From positions 1 through 13,514 of the forward strand of contig CAZSTA010000093.1 in the NCBI GenBank assembly GCA_964609495.1: a stretch of 13,514 nt of DNA, in the 5' to 3' direction. Of this stretch, positions 7,224 to 13,514 are shown in pieces. The notes below the pieces were generated by a model, which was not told the origin of the DNA, did no database searches, and saw only the letters and a program-made list of their open reading frames with translations. The number at the start of each line of letters is the position of its first letter. Positions within the stretch are counted from its first letter, which is position 1. The translations under genes and the position numbers were made by a program. The DNA comes from CAZSTA01 sp964609495 [NCBI: uncultured bacterium]. GTDB lineage: Bacteria > CAZSTA01.

Positions 7224-8132
7224 TTATCTATCACCTCCCCTCCTTACAGGGTTTGTTAATATCCCTAATCCCTCCACCTCCGCTTCCGTCACATCGCCAG
7301 ATTTTATAGCCCCTATTCCTGAGGGGGTGCCGGTGGCTATTACATCCCCCGGCTCCAAAGTTATACATTGAGAGATATATTCGATGAGATCGGCTATCGG
7401 AAAGATCATATATTTAGTATTAGAATGTTGTTTGACCTCCCCATTAACCCTTAGCTCAAGTTCCAAGTTCTGAGGATCTTCGACTTGATCCTTGAGGGTA
7501 AGATATGATCCCATAGGACCAAAGGTATCAAAGCTCTTTGATCTAGCCCAGGGGCGACCTGCTTTAATATCGCGAGATTGAATATCTCTAGCGGTTATAT
7601 CTTTGAAGATCGTCCAGCCAACTATAAAATCATAAGCTTGCTCCTTTTTGGCTTTAGTGCATTTCTTCCCGATCACTACCGCTAATTCCACTTCATAATC
7701 AACTCGCTTCGCTATATCTGGATAGAGTAATATCTCGTCCCCAGGACCGATAACTGAGGAAGAGGCCTTTAGGAAGATTATCGGCTCTTCAGGGATTTCT
7801 GCCCCAGTCTCCCTAGCATGCTCGGCGTAATTCCTACCTAAACATATAAGTTTAGGAGGGCGCCTGATTGGAGCATTTAATTTAACCTCTCCTAGTTTAT
7901 ATAACTTGCCCTCTCTTTTAGATTTTTCGACAAATTCGCTCTTCCCTATTTCATTCTCAAATCCCCTGACTATCTCCTTTACTTCCGCGATCGCTTTCTC
8001 TCCTAAATTTATCAGATCGATTAGTCCTCTCAGATTATGAGATGAGGCTCTCTCCACCTTAACTACAAATTCGTCTTTTACCACTGCTCCTACATAATTT
8101 TCCCCTTCTACCTCGAAGTTGACTAATCTCAC
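7224..8132 (-). CDS. Fumarylacetoacetate hydrolase (FAH)-family enzyme
   Basis: FAH-fold enzymes use a divalent metal to hydrolyse, isomerise or decarboxylate beta-dicarbonyl acids in the cytoplasm. This 302-residue protein has the usual two parts: a small N-terminal domain (1-90) and the catalytic domain starting at LICLGRNYAEHARETG. Metal ligands are visible at E147 and E149 (DYEVEL) and D178 in KDITARDIQ, followed by the WARSKSFDTFGPMG loop and the GTPSGIG motif (268-274). This pattern is shared by acylpyruvases, oxaloacetate decarboxylases and HHDD isomerases, so the substrate cannot be set from sequence. No aromatic-degradation genes lie nearby. The GTG start at 8132 is preceded by AGAAGGGGG and lies only 14 bases after the rsmA stop, which points to co-transcription. 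Confidence 0.92.
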   Translation of the reverse strand: MRLVNFEVEGENYVGAVVKDEFVVKVERASSHNLRGLIDLINLGEKAIAEVKEIVRGFENEIGKSEFVEKSKREGKLYKLGEVKLNAPIRRPPKLICLGRNYAEHARETGAEIPEEPIIFLKASSSVIGPGDEILLYPDIAKRVDYEVELAVVIGKKCTKAKKEQAYDFIVGWTIFKDITARDIQSRDIKAGRPWARSKSFDTFGPMGSYLTLKDQVEDPQNLELELRVNGEVKQHSNTKYMIFPIADLIEYISQCITLEPGDVIATGTPSGIGAIKSGDVTEAEVEGLGILTNPVRRGGDR

Positions 8133-8146
8133 TTGGAAACCCCCTT

Positions 8147-9001
8147 CTAATTATGAATTAACCTCCATAGAGCATCACTTAAAACACCAAATTCCTCTAA
8201 AGATAGCGTCTCTGCCCTTCGCCCTCCCTCTATTCCGCTCTCGATAAGTGCTTTCTCCACAAGCTCTCGATCCAACTCCTCTATATCCGAACCGATCAGA
8301 GAATTGCGCAGAGTCTTGCGCCTCTTCCCAAAGGAGGCTTTGACTATCCTGAAGAAAAAATCCTCATCTATCGTCTCAATAGGAGGTTTATCTCTTGGAA
8401 TCAGCTGGACTAGGGAGGAGCGAACTTCAGGGCGAGGAAAGAAAGAATTCCTAGAGATGCCGAATAGGATATGAACTTGAGCGTAATATTGTGCCACCAG
8501 GGAGAGGATACCATTCTTTTTATTCCCCGGCTGAGCGGCTAGGCGCTCGGCTACCTCCTTTTGAACTGTTATCACCATATATTCAAGAGGGAGTCTATCT
8601 TCAAGTAACTTTCTGATTATATGAGTGGCTACATAATAGGGCAGATTAGCCACCAGCTTAAAGGATGCAGGGGTAAGCTCTTTATATCTTATCTGTAAAG
8701 CATCCGCTCTTATAATATCTATATTATCATAGGGGGATAATATCTCCTCCAAGACGCGCAGCAATCCCTGATCTACCTCGATAGCGATAACCCTCCGCAC
8801 TCTCTCCGCTAAAGCCCGAGTCAAAATCCCTATCCCTGCTCCGATCTCTACTACGGTATCATCTTCCTTAAGATCTGCCGCGGCTATTATCTTATCTAGA
8901 ACATTGTTATCAACTAAGAAATTCTGTCCTAACCTTTTAGCAAGCCTTAAATTATACCTGTTTAATATCTCCACAACTGAACTTGGAGAAGTCAACAACA
9001 T
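8147..9001 (-). CDS. rsmA: 16S rRNA dimethyladenosine transferase RsmA (KsgA)
   Basis: RsmA dimethylates the two adjacent adenosines in helix 45 of 16S rRNA (A1518 and A1519 in E. coli), a late step in 30S maturation. The 284-residue protein matches the family from RLGQNFLVDNNVLDKI (23-38) onward. The S-adenosylmethionine site is VEIGAGIGILT (51-61), with IEVD (74-77) and RADAL (98-102). The catalytic NLPYY motif is at 119-123. The C-terminal portion includes SFFPRPEVRSSLVQL and the SFGKRRKTLRNSL segment typical of KsgA. The ATG at 9001 lacks a close Shine-Dalgarno: the nearest GGGGAGGA lies about 15 bases upstream and inside a hairpin. The gene sits 55 bases after the DUF3352-like gene and 14 bases before the FAH gene, consistent with an operon. 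Confidence 0.96.
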   Translation of the reverse strand: MLLTSPSSVVEILNRYNLRLAKRLGQNFLVDNNVLDKIIAAADLKEDDTVVEIGAGIGILTRALAERVRRVIAIEVDQGLLRVLEEILSPYDNIDIIRADALQIRYKELTPASFKLVANLPYYVATHIIRKLLEDRLPLEYMVITVQKEVAERLAAQPGNKKNGILSLVAQYYAQVHILFGISRNSFFPRPEVRSSLVQLIPRDKPPIETIDEDFFFRIVKASFGKRRKTLRNSLIGSDIEELDRELVEKALIESGIEGGRRAETLSLEEFGVLSDALWRLIHN

Positions 9002-9006
9002 CTTTA

Positions 9007-9025
9007 GGGGGAGGAATCCTCCCCT
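9007..9025 (-). promoter_or_regulatory. Hairpin in the rsmA leader that buries the Shine-Dalgarno-like sequence
   Basis: GGGGAGGA and TCCTCCCC (9008-9015 with 9017-9024) form a near-perfect palindrome ending 6 bases from the rsmA ATG on the transcribed minus strand. The only purine-rich ribosome-binding candidate for rsmA is one arm of this stem. The stem could restrict translation or, by folding, shorten the effective distance to the start codon. Confidence 0.45.
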
Positions 9026-9046
9026 CTACCCCTCCTATTTTAATAG

Positions 9047-9070
9047 AGATAGGAGATCAATCTCCTATCT
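9047..9070 (-). repeat. 11-base inverted repeat spanning the stop codon of the DUF3352-like gene
   Basis: AGATAGGAGAT (9047-9057) and ATCTCCTATCT (9060-9070) are perfect inverted copies with only a 2-base gap, so a real RNA fold would be about 10 pairs with a TCAA/TTGA loop. The TGA stop (9057-9059) falls in the loop. No T-tract follows on the minus strand, so this is more likely an mRNA processing or stability element than a terminator. Confidence 0.6.
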
Positions 9071-10760
9071 TATAATACCTACTTTCCCTACTCTCCTTTC
9101 CTTCCACCGAGAAGCTACTTCCCATGGCTTTCACTGGTTCAAAGATCCCTGTTAATTCCTTAATATTCTCAGCGAAGAACTGACGACTCCGATATCTGGT
9201 CCAATTCGATATATTGCCTAGATCCTCTAGGAACTCCGCTCCTATATTTAGTAGCTTCTCAACATCTAGATAATTCATTCTCTTAAAGGAGTCTGGGAAA
9301 TGAGAACGAACCTCCCTATATTTTTTATCTCCCTCTAAACTCCGGCTTCTTCCTTTAGAGGTGTTGATTATCCTCTCTATAGCTTCTAGGCTGTTGCTCA
9401 GGACCAGGAAACCATCGACTACGGTATAAGCAGGACTGGCAATATCTCCAAAGGGAGATGGGTAATATACTACTTTCTGCCCGACAACTTCCCTCTCCTT
9501 CGCCTCTATAGCCACTTCAGGATCTTCGGCTATGTCCTCGGTAAGCACCTCTCCTAAGGGTGTTCTTATCTTATCCATAAATTCCCAAGCTTTATCCTCA
9601 TCCGTGACCCCAAGCAGAGCGACCGCTTGAGGATAGAAGAGCACCGAATCGATCTTAGTGATAAGTAGAGCGTAGCCTACTTCACTCCCCAGCCAAGGGG
9701 CTATATCCTCAAGGAAGTCGATCTTACCAGCTTCCTCCAAACGTCTCAATTTATCGCCAGCACTCCGAGGGGCGACTTCCTCCTCATCGCGCTTTAATAA
9801 GCGATCCCAAGCGGAAGATGGAGAGAGAGAAGTCAAGGAGGAATAATAGACAGCCTCCGCAGGAATCAGCTTGAGGGAACTAGGCTTCCTCTTACTAGTT
9901 GGGCCTGATAATAAGGCAAGCGAAGGAGGTTCGCTCTTATATAAAGTATATCTTTCCTCCAAAAGTCCTCCTCTATCCAAATTCAATTTTATCCCCAATC
10001 CTAGCATCCCCTCAAGATGCTCAGAACTTCTCTGATACCAATATCGGGTGAAGTAGGGATTGTCTGCTAATTCCGACATATTAAGATAGGCTAAAGCCTC
10101 AGCTTCGCCCTTGAGTTCCTCGTTGACCTTCTTGAAATTATCATCAGAGAGGAGAGAATCGCCTCCGCCGCGATATAGATCGATGGCCTGTTTGAGACGC
10201 GAGATGTTGCTACCCATTATCACCAAATTATCTAGGGAACAGTATCCAGCTTCTATTCCCTTATCTTCATCTTGGACGATATATAGAGATAAGTCATTGT
10301 ATTTAGTCGATTCAAATCTATCCTGATATCTGCTCAAGAATTCGGTGACTTTCCTACTTATGCCGGCTTTAGTTATGAAGATAAAATCGACTGTAGGGAA
10401 TCCATAGATCGCAATTGCAGTTGAATCGCCCAGCAATTTATTTATATTATCGCGATCGAATTTGAAACCGACTAACCTCTCTAACTCCCTCAACTTATCC
10501 TGAAGACGAAGCCATTGGCGAAGCCTGAGGAAGTCCTGCCAAGCCTTAGATTTGCTAAAGCTAGGCCAAAAATCGGAATCGAGGAAATCGTTGAAGTTAT
10601 CCTCGGCTTCGCTCATCGCGAAGTAGATCAAAGGCGTCTCTGGAACTAGTCCGGGAATCCTATCTCTGATGTCATCTGAAGGACGCCCTTGAGCAGTGCT
10701 ATTCATCAGTAGAAAGCAGAGAAGTATTATACCAACAAAGAGCGAGAGCGATTTACTCAT
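9057..10760 (-). CDS. Secreted DUF3352-like protein of unknown function
   Basis: The 567-residue protein begins with a Sec signal peptide (MSKSLSLFVG, a hydrophobic core, cleavage likely near STAQG at about residue 25), so it should be exported. The mature region resembles DUF3352 proteins: an opening PETPLIYFAMSE strand, a repeated layout of strand-rich halves, FLEDIAPWLGSEVGYALL in the middle, and a closing VVDGFLVLSNSLEAIERII segment followed by YREV. No enzymatic motif is visible and no function is established for the family as far as I know. The ATG at 10760 has AAAGGA about ten bases upstream. It is first in the minus-strand run, and the divergent region upstream holds a candidate promoter. 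Its stop lies within a strong palindrome just ahead of rsmA. The family call rests on overall resemblance rather than a diagnostic motif. Confidence 0.65.
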   Translation of the reverse strand: MSKSLSLFVGIILLCFLLMNSTAQGRPSDDIRDRIPGLVPETPLIYFAMSEAEDNFNDFLDSDFWPSFSKSKAWQDFLRLRQWLRLQDKLRELERLVGFKFDRDNINKLLGDSTAIAIYGFPTVDFIFITKAGISRKVTEFLSRYQDRFESTKYNDLSLYIVQDEDKGIEAGYCSLDNLVIMGSNISRLKQAIDLYRGGGDSLLSDDNFKKVNEELKGEAEALAYLNMSELADNPYFTRYWYQRSSEHLEGMLGLGIKLNLDRGGLLEERYTLYKSEPPSLALLSGPTSKRKPSSLKLIPAEAVYYSSLTSLSPSSAWDRLLKRDEEEVAPRSAGDKLRRLEEAGKIDFLEDIAPWLGSEVGYALLITKIDSVLFYPQAVALLGVTDEDKAWEFMDKIRTPLGEVLTEDIAEDPEVAIEAKEREVVGQKVVYYPSPFGDIASPAYTVVDGFLVLSNSLEAIERIINTSKGRSRSLEGDKKYREVRSHFPDSFKRMNYLDVEKLLNIGAEFLEDLGNISNWTRYRSRQFFAENIKELTGIFEPVKAMGSSFSVEGKESRESRYYKIGD

Positions 10761-10857
10761 ATTATCTCATCCTTTCCGAGGTAGGCGGATACTCCGAAGA
10801 CTACCCCTAATTATAATAAGATTTTATATCGGTTTTGTCTCATTTATTTTTGACTTT

Positions 10858-10887
10858 ATTATAACATACTAGTCGAGATTTTGCTAA
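10858..10887 (-). promoter_or_regulatory. Candidate promoter for the minus-strand run
   Basis: On the minus strand a perfect TATAAT (10858-10863) lies 18 bases after TTAGCA (10882-10887, 4 of 6 to the -35 consensus). Transcription would begin near 10851, about 90 bases before the DUF3352-like ATG. In this AT-rich region a TATAAT by chance is not rare, so support is moderate. A second TATAAT at 10810-10815 has no usable -35. Confidence 0.45.
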
Positions 10888-11101
10888 TATTTTATGAAGA
10901 CTGCTATCTTGGAGTACAAACACCATTACGAGGTTTTCCTTATCTCAGAGTCCTACATCTAGCTATAAAGATAGCATCAGAAGTCAGCTATAGTGCGATT
11001 CGATATTGAGAAATCCGAGTCTAAAGCCGGGCAGACAAAAATCTTCATACATTATTCGCTAAATCGAAAAAATTGCCTCCTCTATACAGACCTTAACTAG
11101 A

Positions 11102-11131
11102 GGATTTATTTTTATAAGAAAAATAAATTCC
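11102..11131. repeat. AT-rich inverted repeat upstream of the TPR regulator promoter
   Basis: ATTTATTTTT (11104-11113) and AAAAATAAAT (11119-11128) pair perfectly around a 5-base loop. GG/CC extends the stem past one bulged base. The repeat ends 20 bases before the -35 box at 11152, a position suitable for a regulator or UP-element-like role. Confidence 0.6.
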
Positions 11132-11151
11132 GATATTTGGCTGATAACCTA

Positions 11152-11180
11152 TTGACATTTTCTCAATAATATATTAAAAT
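11152..11180 (+). promoter_or_regulatory. Sigma-70-type promoter of the TPR regulator gene
   Basis: TTGACA (11152-11157) and TAAAAT (11175-11180) are spaced by exactly 17 bases, 11 of 12 consensus positions. The predicted start of transcription is near 11187, giving a leader of about 60 bases before the ATG at 11248. Confidence 0.85.
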
Positions 11181-11199
11181 AGGATATAAATAATATATT
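11165..11199. repeat. Direct repeat over the -10 box and transcription start (possible operator)
   Basis: AATAATATATT occurs at 11165-11175 and again at 11189-11199, exactly 24 bases apart, bracketing the -10 box and the expected +1. Placement fits an operator where the helix-turn-helix protein encoded just downstream could repress its own promoter. The low complexity of the sequence weakens the case. Confidence 0.4.
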
Positions 11200-11233
11200 T
11201 CTATTAAAGTTTTATATTATAAAAATATGGATT

Positions 11234-11240
11234 GGGGGTG
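11234..11240 (+). promoter_or_regulatory. Ribosome binding site that sets the TPR regulator start
   Basis: GGGGGTG lies 7 bases before the ATG at 11248. The in-frame ATG at 11227 has only A/T-rich sequence upstream of it, so the shorter form is preferred. Confidence 0.7.
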
Positions 11241-11247
11241 TCAGCTT

Positions 11248-13218
11248 ATGAGCTCATTACATATATTCATTGATAATGTTCGGAGAAAGATGAGCAAGAA
11301 GGAACTCAAAGCTAGAGAATTAGCTAAGCTGATAGGGCTAAGCCCTTCTTACCTCTCCTTAATCCTCAGCAAGAATAGGGACAACTTGAATGATAGAGTT
11401 AAAGATAAGATAGCGATAGCTTTGGGCACCACGGTAGCTGAACTTTATACTGAGCTAAAAGTGAAAGATAAGGATGAGGAACTCCCCACCCTTCTAAGAA
11501 GCCAACTCGAAGAGGAAGAGAGGATAAGGAGAGATTATCGAGAGCTATTTGAAGATTGGTTATATCTCCTCAAATTGGACGATGATAAGTTAAAATTAGC
11601 TCTATACTATAGTTACGGCTCCTTGACTGATAAGGAAGTAGCAGCTCTATCTCGTTTCTTTCAGGATACTATAGAGAGATATCAGCTCTCGTTGAAAGGG
11701 GAGGGGAAGGAGTATATCAAAGAGAAATTGCTCTATGATCTGAAGGAGGAGGAAAGGGAATTACTATCCTTTATAGCTCTAGCTGGGAATGTCGCTTCCT
11801 TACAGATATTGAAATTTTTGATTGATGAGGAAGAAGAGGTATTAAAGGATCAACTCCAGAGCTTGAAGGAGAGGAATTTATTAAGTCTATATATATCCAA
11901 CAGTGATATAGATATAAAGATAAACGATCTGGATATTAGAGATATAGCCTATAATTTTCTAAATCCTGCCTACCGGCAAGAAATACACCACCGTATAGCT
12001 GAGTATTTGGAGGAAAAGAAGGGTGATAAGGAGGAGTTAATATATGAGATAGCTCATCACTATAAATATAGTGGTGAGGTGAAGAAATCCCTAAAGTATG
12101 CCCAAGAGGCTGGGGAAAAAGCTATGAGGGAACATCGCTATAAGGAAAGTCTTATGTATTTCCAAGATGTCCTAGCTATAGCTGAACTTTATCCAGAGCA
12201 ATCCTCGCTAATAGGCTATCTCCAGAGGATGATCGGAGATGCCTACTATTATCAAAGTTATTGGAGTAAAGCCTTAGCATATTATCAGCTCTCCTTAGAG
12301 ACCTCCAAGAAGAATAAAGATAATTATGGTATAGCTAGAGCCTATTGTTCCCTGGGCTATACCTACTTTGTTCAAGGGCACTTCAATAAAGCCATAAATT
12401 ATCTTGAAAAAGGGTTAGCCACTCCCGCGGTAGAGGATAACTCTCTAAAAGCACTGCTGTTCATCAATTTAGGTGATGTATATACCAGGGAGGGAAGATG
12501 GGAGAAGGCGATCGAGCATCTGGAGAAAGCTGTAGCGATAGCAACTGATAACGAAGACCTATACTATACAGGAAGAGCTACGATCTCCTTAGGATTAGTT
12601 TATTATCGCCAAGGCGAGACTAAGGAGGCTATAAGCTATACGGAAAAGGCGATCGAGATATTTGAAGAACTAGGGGATAAGAAATATCTAGCCATAGCTT
12701 TCAATGACTTAGCTATAGCTTTATCTAAGCAAGGGAAGTTCGAAGAGGCTCTAAGGCGAGAGAGAAGAAGCATCGAACTCAAGAGGGAATTGGGACTGAG
12801 TCATTCCCTAGCCTATTCCTATACCGAGATCGCTCAAATATACCTCGCTGACGGGCAGTTGGATAAAGCCTCTCTCTACTGTGATCGGGCTCTGGATATT
12901 CTAAGGAAGGGAGAGGACGAATTAGAGATAGCCCGGGTATATAATGTGTATGGCAATATCTCAAGATTTCATCAGCAATGGGAAAAAGCTGAGGGTTATT
13001 ACTTAAAGAGCATAGATATCTTCTTGAAAAATAATGATATCTATGGTCTCAAGTTAGTCTCCAAGGACTATACCGATATGCGTATCCTACAGAGAGAGGA
13101 CTTTAATCTGGGGCAAGTCTATCTCGATTATAGCCTGATGCTAAAGAATATGGGTAGAGATGAGGAAGCACTAGTTTACCTAAGAAAAGCGCAAAGAATA
13201 ACAAAAAATATCGACTAG
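11248..13218 (+). CDS. XRE-type helix-turn-helix regulator with a C-terminal TPR array
   Basis: The 656-residue protein, starting at the ATG with the ribosome binding site, has three parts. Residues about 6-72 form an XRE/Cro-like DNA-binding domain: KARELAKLIGLSPSYLSLILSKN, then VKDKIAIALGTTVAELY. Residues about 165-260 read like the winged-helix and linker segment that follows the NTPase in large AAA/STAND signalling proteins (LLSFIALAGNVASLQILKFL, then IRDIAYNFLNPAYRQEIHHRIAEYLEE). Yet no Walker A or B motif is present anywhere. Residues about 265-656 hold about nine TPR repeats spaced almost exactly 40 residues apart (conserved small residues near 330, 370, 409, 449, 489, 529 and 569), a protein-binding scaffold. 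It is probably a cytoplasmic transcription regulator sensing a peptide or protein. Downstream lie a kinase remnant and a response regulator on the same strand. The target is unknown. Confidence 0.88.
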   Translation: MSSLHIFIDNVRRKMSKKELKARELAKLIGLSPSYLSLILSKNRDNLNDRVKDKIAIALGTTVAELYTELKVKDKDEELPTLLRSQLEEEERIRRDYRELFEDWLYLLKLDDDKLKLALYYSYGSLTDKEVAALSRFFQDTIERYQLSLKGEGKEYIKEKLLYDLKEEERELLSFIALAGNVASLQILKFLIDEEEEVLKDQLQSLKERNLLSLYISNSDIDIKINDLDIRDIAYNFLNPAYRQEIHHRIAEYLEEKKGDKEELIYEIAHHYKYSGEVKKSLKYAQEAGEKAMREHRYKESLMYFQDVLAIAELYPEQSSLIGYLQRMIGDAYYYQSYWSKALAYYQLSLETSKKNKDNYGIARAYCSLGYTYFVQGHFNKAINYLEKGLATPAVEDNSLKALLFINLGDVYTREGRWEKAIEHLEKAVAIATDNEDLYYTGRATISLGLVYYRQGETKEAISYTEKAIEIFEELGDKKYLAIAFNDLAIALSKQGKFEEALRRERRSIELKRELGLSHSLAYSYTEIAQIYLADGQLDKASLYCDRALDILRKGEDELEIARVYNVYGNISRFHQQWEKAEGYYLKSIDIFLKNNDIYGLKLVSKDYTDMRILQREDFNLGQVYLDYSLMLKNMGRDEEALVYLRKAQRITKNID

Positions 13219-13228
13219 TGTATCTTGA

Positions 13229-13420
13229 GGGGATAATGATAACAAGTTTATACTAACTATCCGTGATAACGGCGTCGGCTTCCCGAAAGACTTGAACCTT
13301 CGGAATACAGAATCATTAGGTTTGCGATTAGTACACACCTTAACCGATCAGCTTAAGGGAACTATTGAGCTTGATAGCAATGGTGAAACAACATTTAGGA
13401 TTAGGTTTGCTAAGCTATAA
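13229..13420 (+). pseudogene. C-terminal remnant of a sensor histidine kinase (HATPase domain only)
   Basis: From 13229 to the TAA at 13418-13420, 63 codons stay open and encode the end of a histidine kinase ATPase domain: TIRDNGVGFP (G1 box), then SLGLRLVHTLTDQLKGTIEL (G2 region) and a final TTFRIRFAKL strand. This style is typical of HisKA_2/HWE-like PAS-domain kinases. There is no start codon ahead of the G1 box. An in-frame TGA sits at 13226-13228, and the phosphoacceptor histidine region, N box and any sensor are missing. Sequence before the TGA (S-T-S-V-S) overlaps the end of the TPR gene in another frame. A deletion therefore removed most of the gene, probably recently since the frame is clean. 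It lies 16 bases before the response regulator, the presumed former partner. Confidence 0.85.
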
Positions 13421-13436
13421 GGAAGGGGGAAAGAAA

Positions 13437-13514
13437 ATGGCAAATGCCCAGATTCTAGTTGTTGAAGATGAGAAAATCGTAGCTGAGAACATACGAGACA
13501 GGTTGAAAAGTTTG
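13437..13514 (+). CDS. Response regulator, N-terminal end of the receiver domain (runs off the window)
   Basis: The 26 visible codons read M-A-N-A-Q-I-L-V-V-E-D-E-K-I-V-A-E-N-I-R and onward, the classic start of a CheY-like receiver: first beta strand ILVVEDE with the acidic pair (E10, D11) that binds magnesium, then the first helix. The phosphorylated aspartate, lysine and any output domain lie beyond the edge. The ATG at 13437 is preceded by GGAAGGGGG (13421-13429) at good spacing. Receivers with this opening often pair with HisKA_2-type kinases, matching the remnant just upstream. With that kinase beheaded, the regulator would need another phosphate donor. Confidence 0.9.
   Translation, partial: MANAQILVVEDEKIVAENIRDRLKSL

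Larger units (their letters stand above)
10761..11247. other. Divergent AT-rich control region between the DUF3352-like and TPR regulator genes
   Basis: This gene-free stretch of nearly 490 bases separates two divergent genes. The right third (11100-11240) is very AT-rich and holds the forward promoter, an inverted repeat and a direct repeat. The left part (10850-10890) holds a weaker candidate promoter facing left. The middle (about 10890-11100) shows only small hairpins, such as GCTAT-AAAG-ATAGC at 10962-10975, and a 22-codon ORF without a ribosome binding site. I recognise no riboswitch or known RNA there. Confidence 0.7.

Noticed and set aside
10810-10838. Second leftward promoter with TATAAT at 10810-10815
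   Set aside because: No acceptable -35 box at 16-18 bases; the match is explained by A/T-rich composition.
10894-10962. 22-codon ORF in the divergent region (begins M-K-T-A-I-L-E-Y-K-H-H-Y)
   Set aside because: No ribosome binding site, no recognised similarity, and a length expected by chance.
11227-11247. Earlier ATG of the TPR regulator gene
   Set aside because: Only A/T-rich sequence lies upstream; the GGGGGTG site serves the ATG at 11248.
13199-13420. Reading the kinase fragment as a frameshifted extension of the TPR protein
   Set aside because: Frame 2 has stops at 13199 and 13226, and the phosphoacceptor domain is missing entirely, so one frameshift cannot restore a complete kinase.

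Overview
This is a stretch of an ordinary bacterial chromosome from a lineage I cannot place. It is AT-leaning, with frequent ATA, AGG and GAT codons, sigma-70-like promoters, strong AGGAGG-type ribosome binding sites, and tRNAs that carry an encoded CCA. No gene is phylum-diagnostic. The secreted proteins have Sec or lipoprotein signals, which fits a bacterium with an elaborate envelope; an uncultured lineage is possible, but that is a guess.

Layout. (1) 1-4973, plus strand: the tail of an unidentified ORF, lepA (elongation factor 4), a near-perfect promoter driving tRNA-Gln(CUG) and tRNA-Glu(CUC), a hairpin terminator, then polA, a full-length three-domain DNA polymerase I with proofreading residues intact. 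The polA start is set at 2253 by its ribosome binding site. (2) 4974-5208, between convergent genes: a compact palindromic repeat cluster that looks like one mobile hairpin inserted into another repeat. (3) 10760 down to 5209, minus strand: a probable five-gene run of a secreted DUF3352-like protein, rsmA, a fumarylacetoacetate-hydrolase-family enzyme, a secreted subtilisin-like protease, and a small PrcB-like lipoprotein. The last two resemble parts of the Treponema dentilisin protease complex. (4) 10761-11247: a divergent, AT-rich control region with a good forward promoter and several repeats. (5) 11248-13514, plus strand: an XRE-type helix-turn-helix protein with about nine TPR repeats, then a beheaded remnant of a sensor histidine kinase, then the start of a response regulator that runs off the window.

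How the parts fit. The left half is core information processing (translation factor, tRNAs, DNA repair polymerase). The minus-strand run mixes a ribosome maturation enzyme with envelope or secreted proteins and ends in a plausible protease plus accessory-lipoprotein pair. The right edge is a signalling locus: a DNA-binding TPR regulator with what looks like the downstream half of a STAND/AAA-type signalling protein but no visible NTPase, next to a broken two-component system. The two most notable items are the protease/PrcB pair and the TPR regulator with kinase remnant and response regulator.
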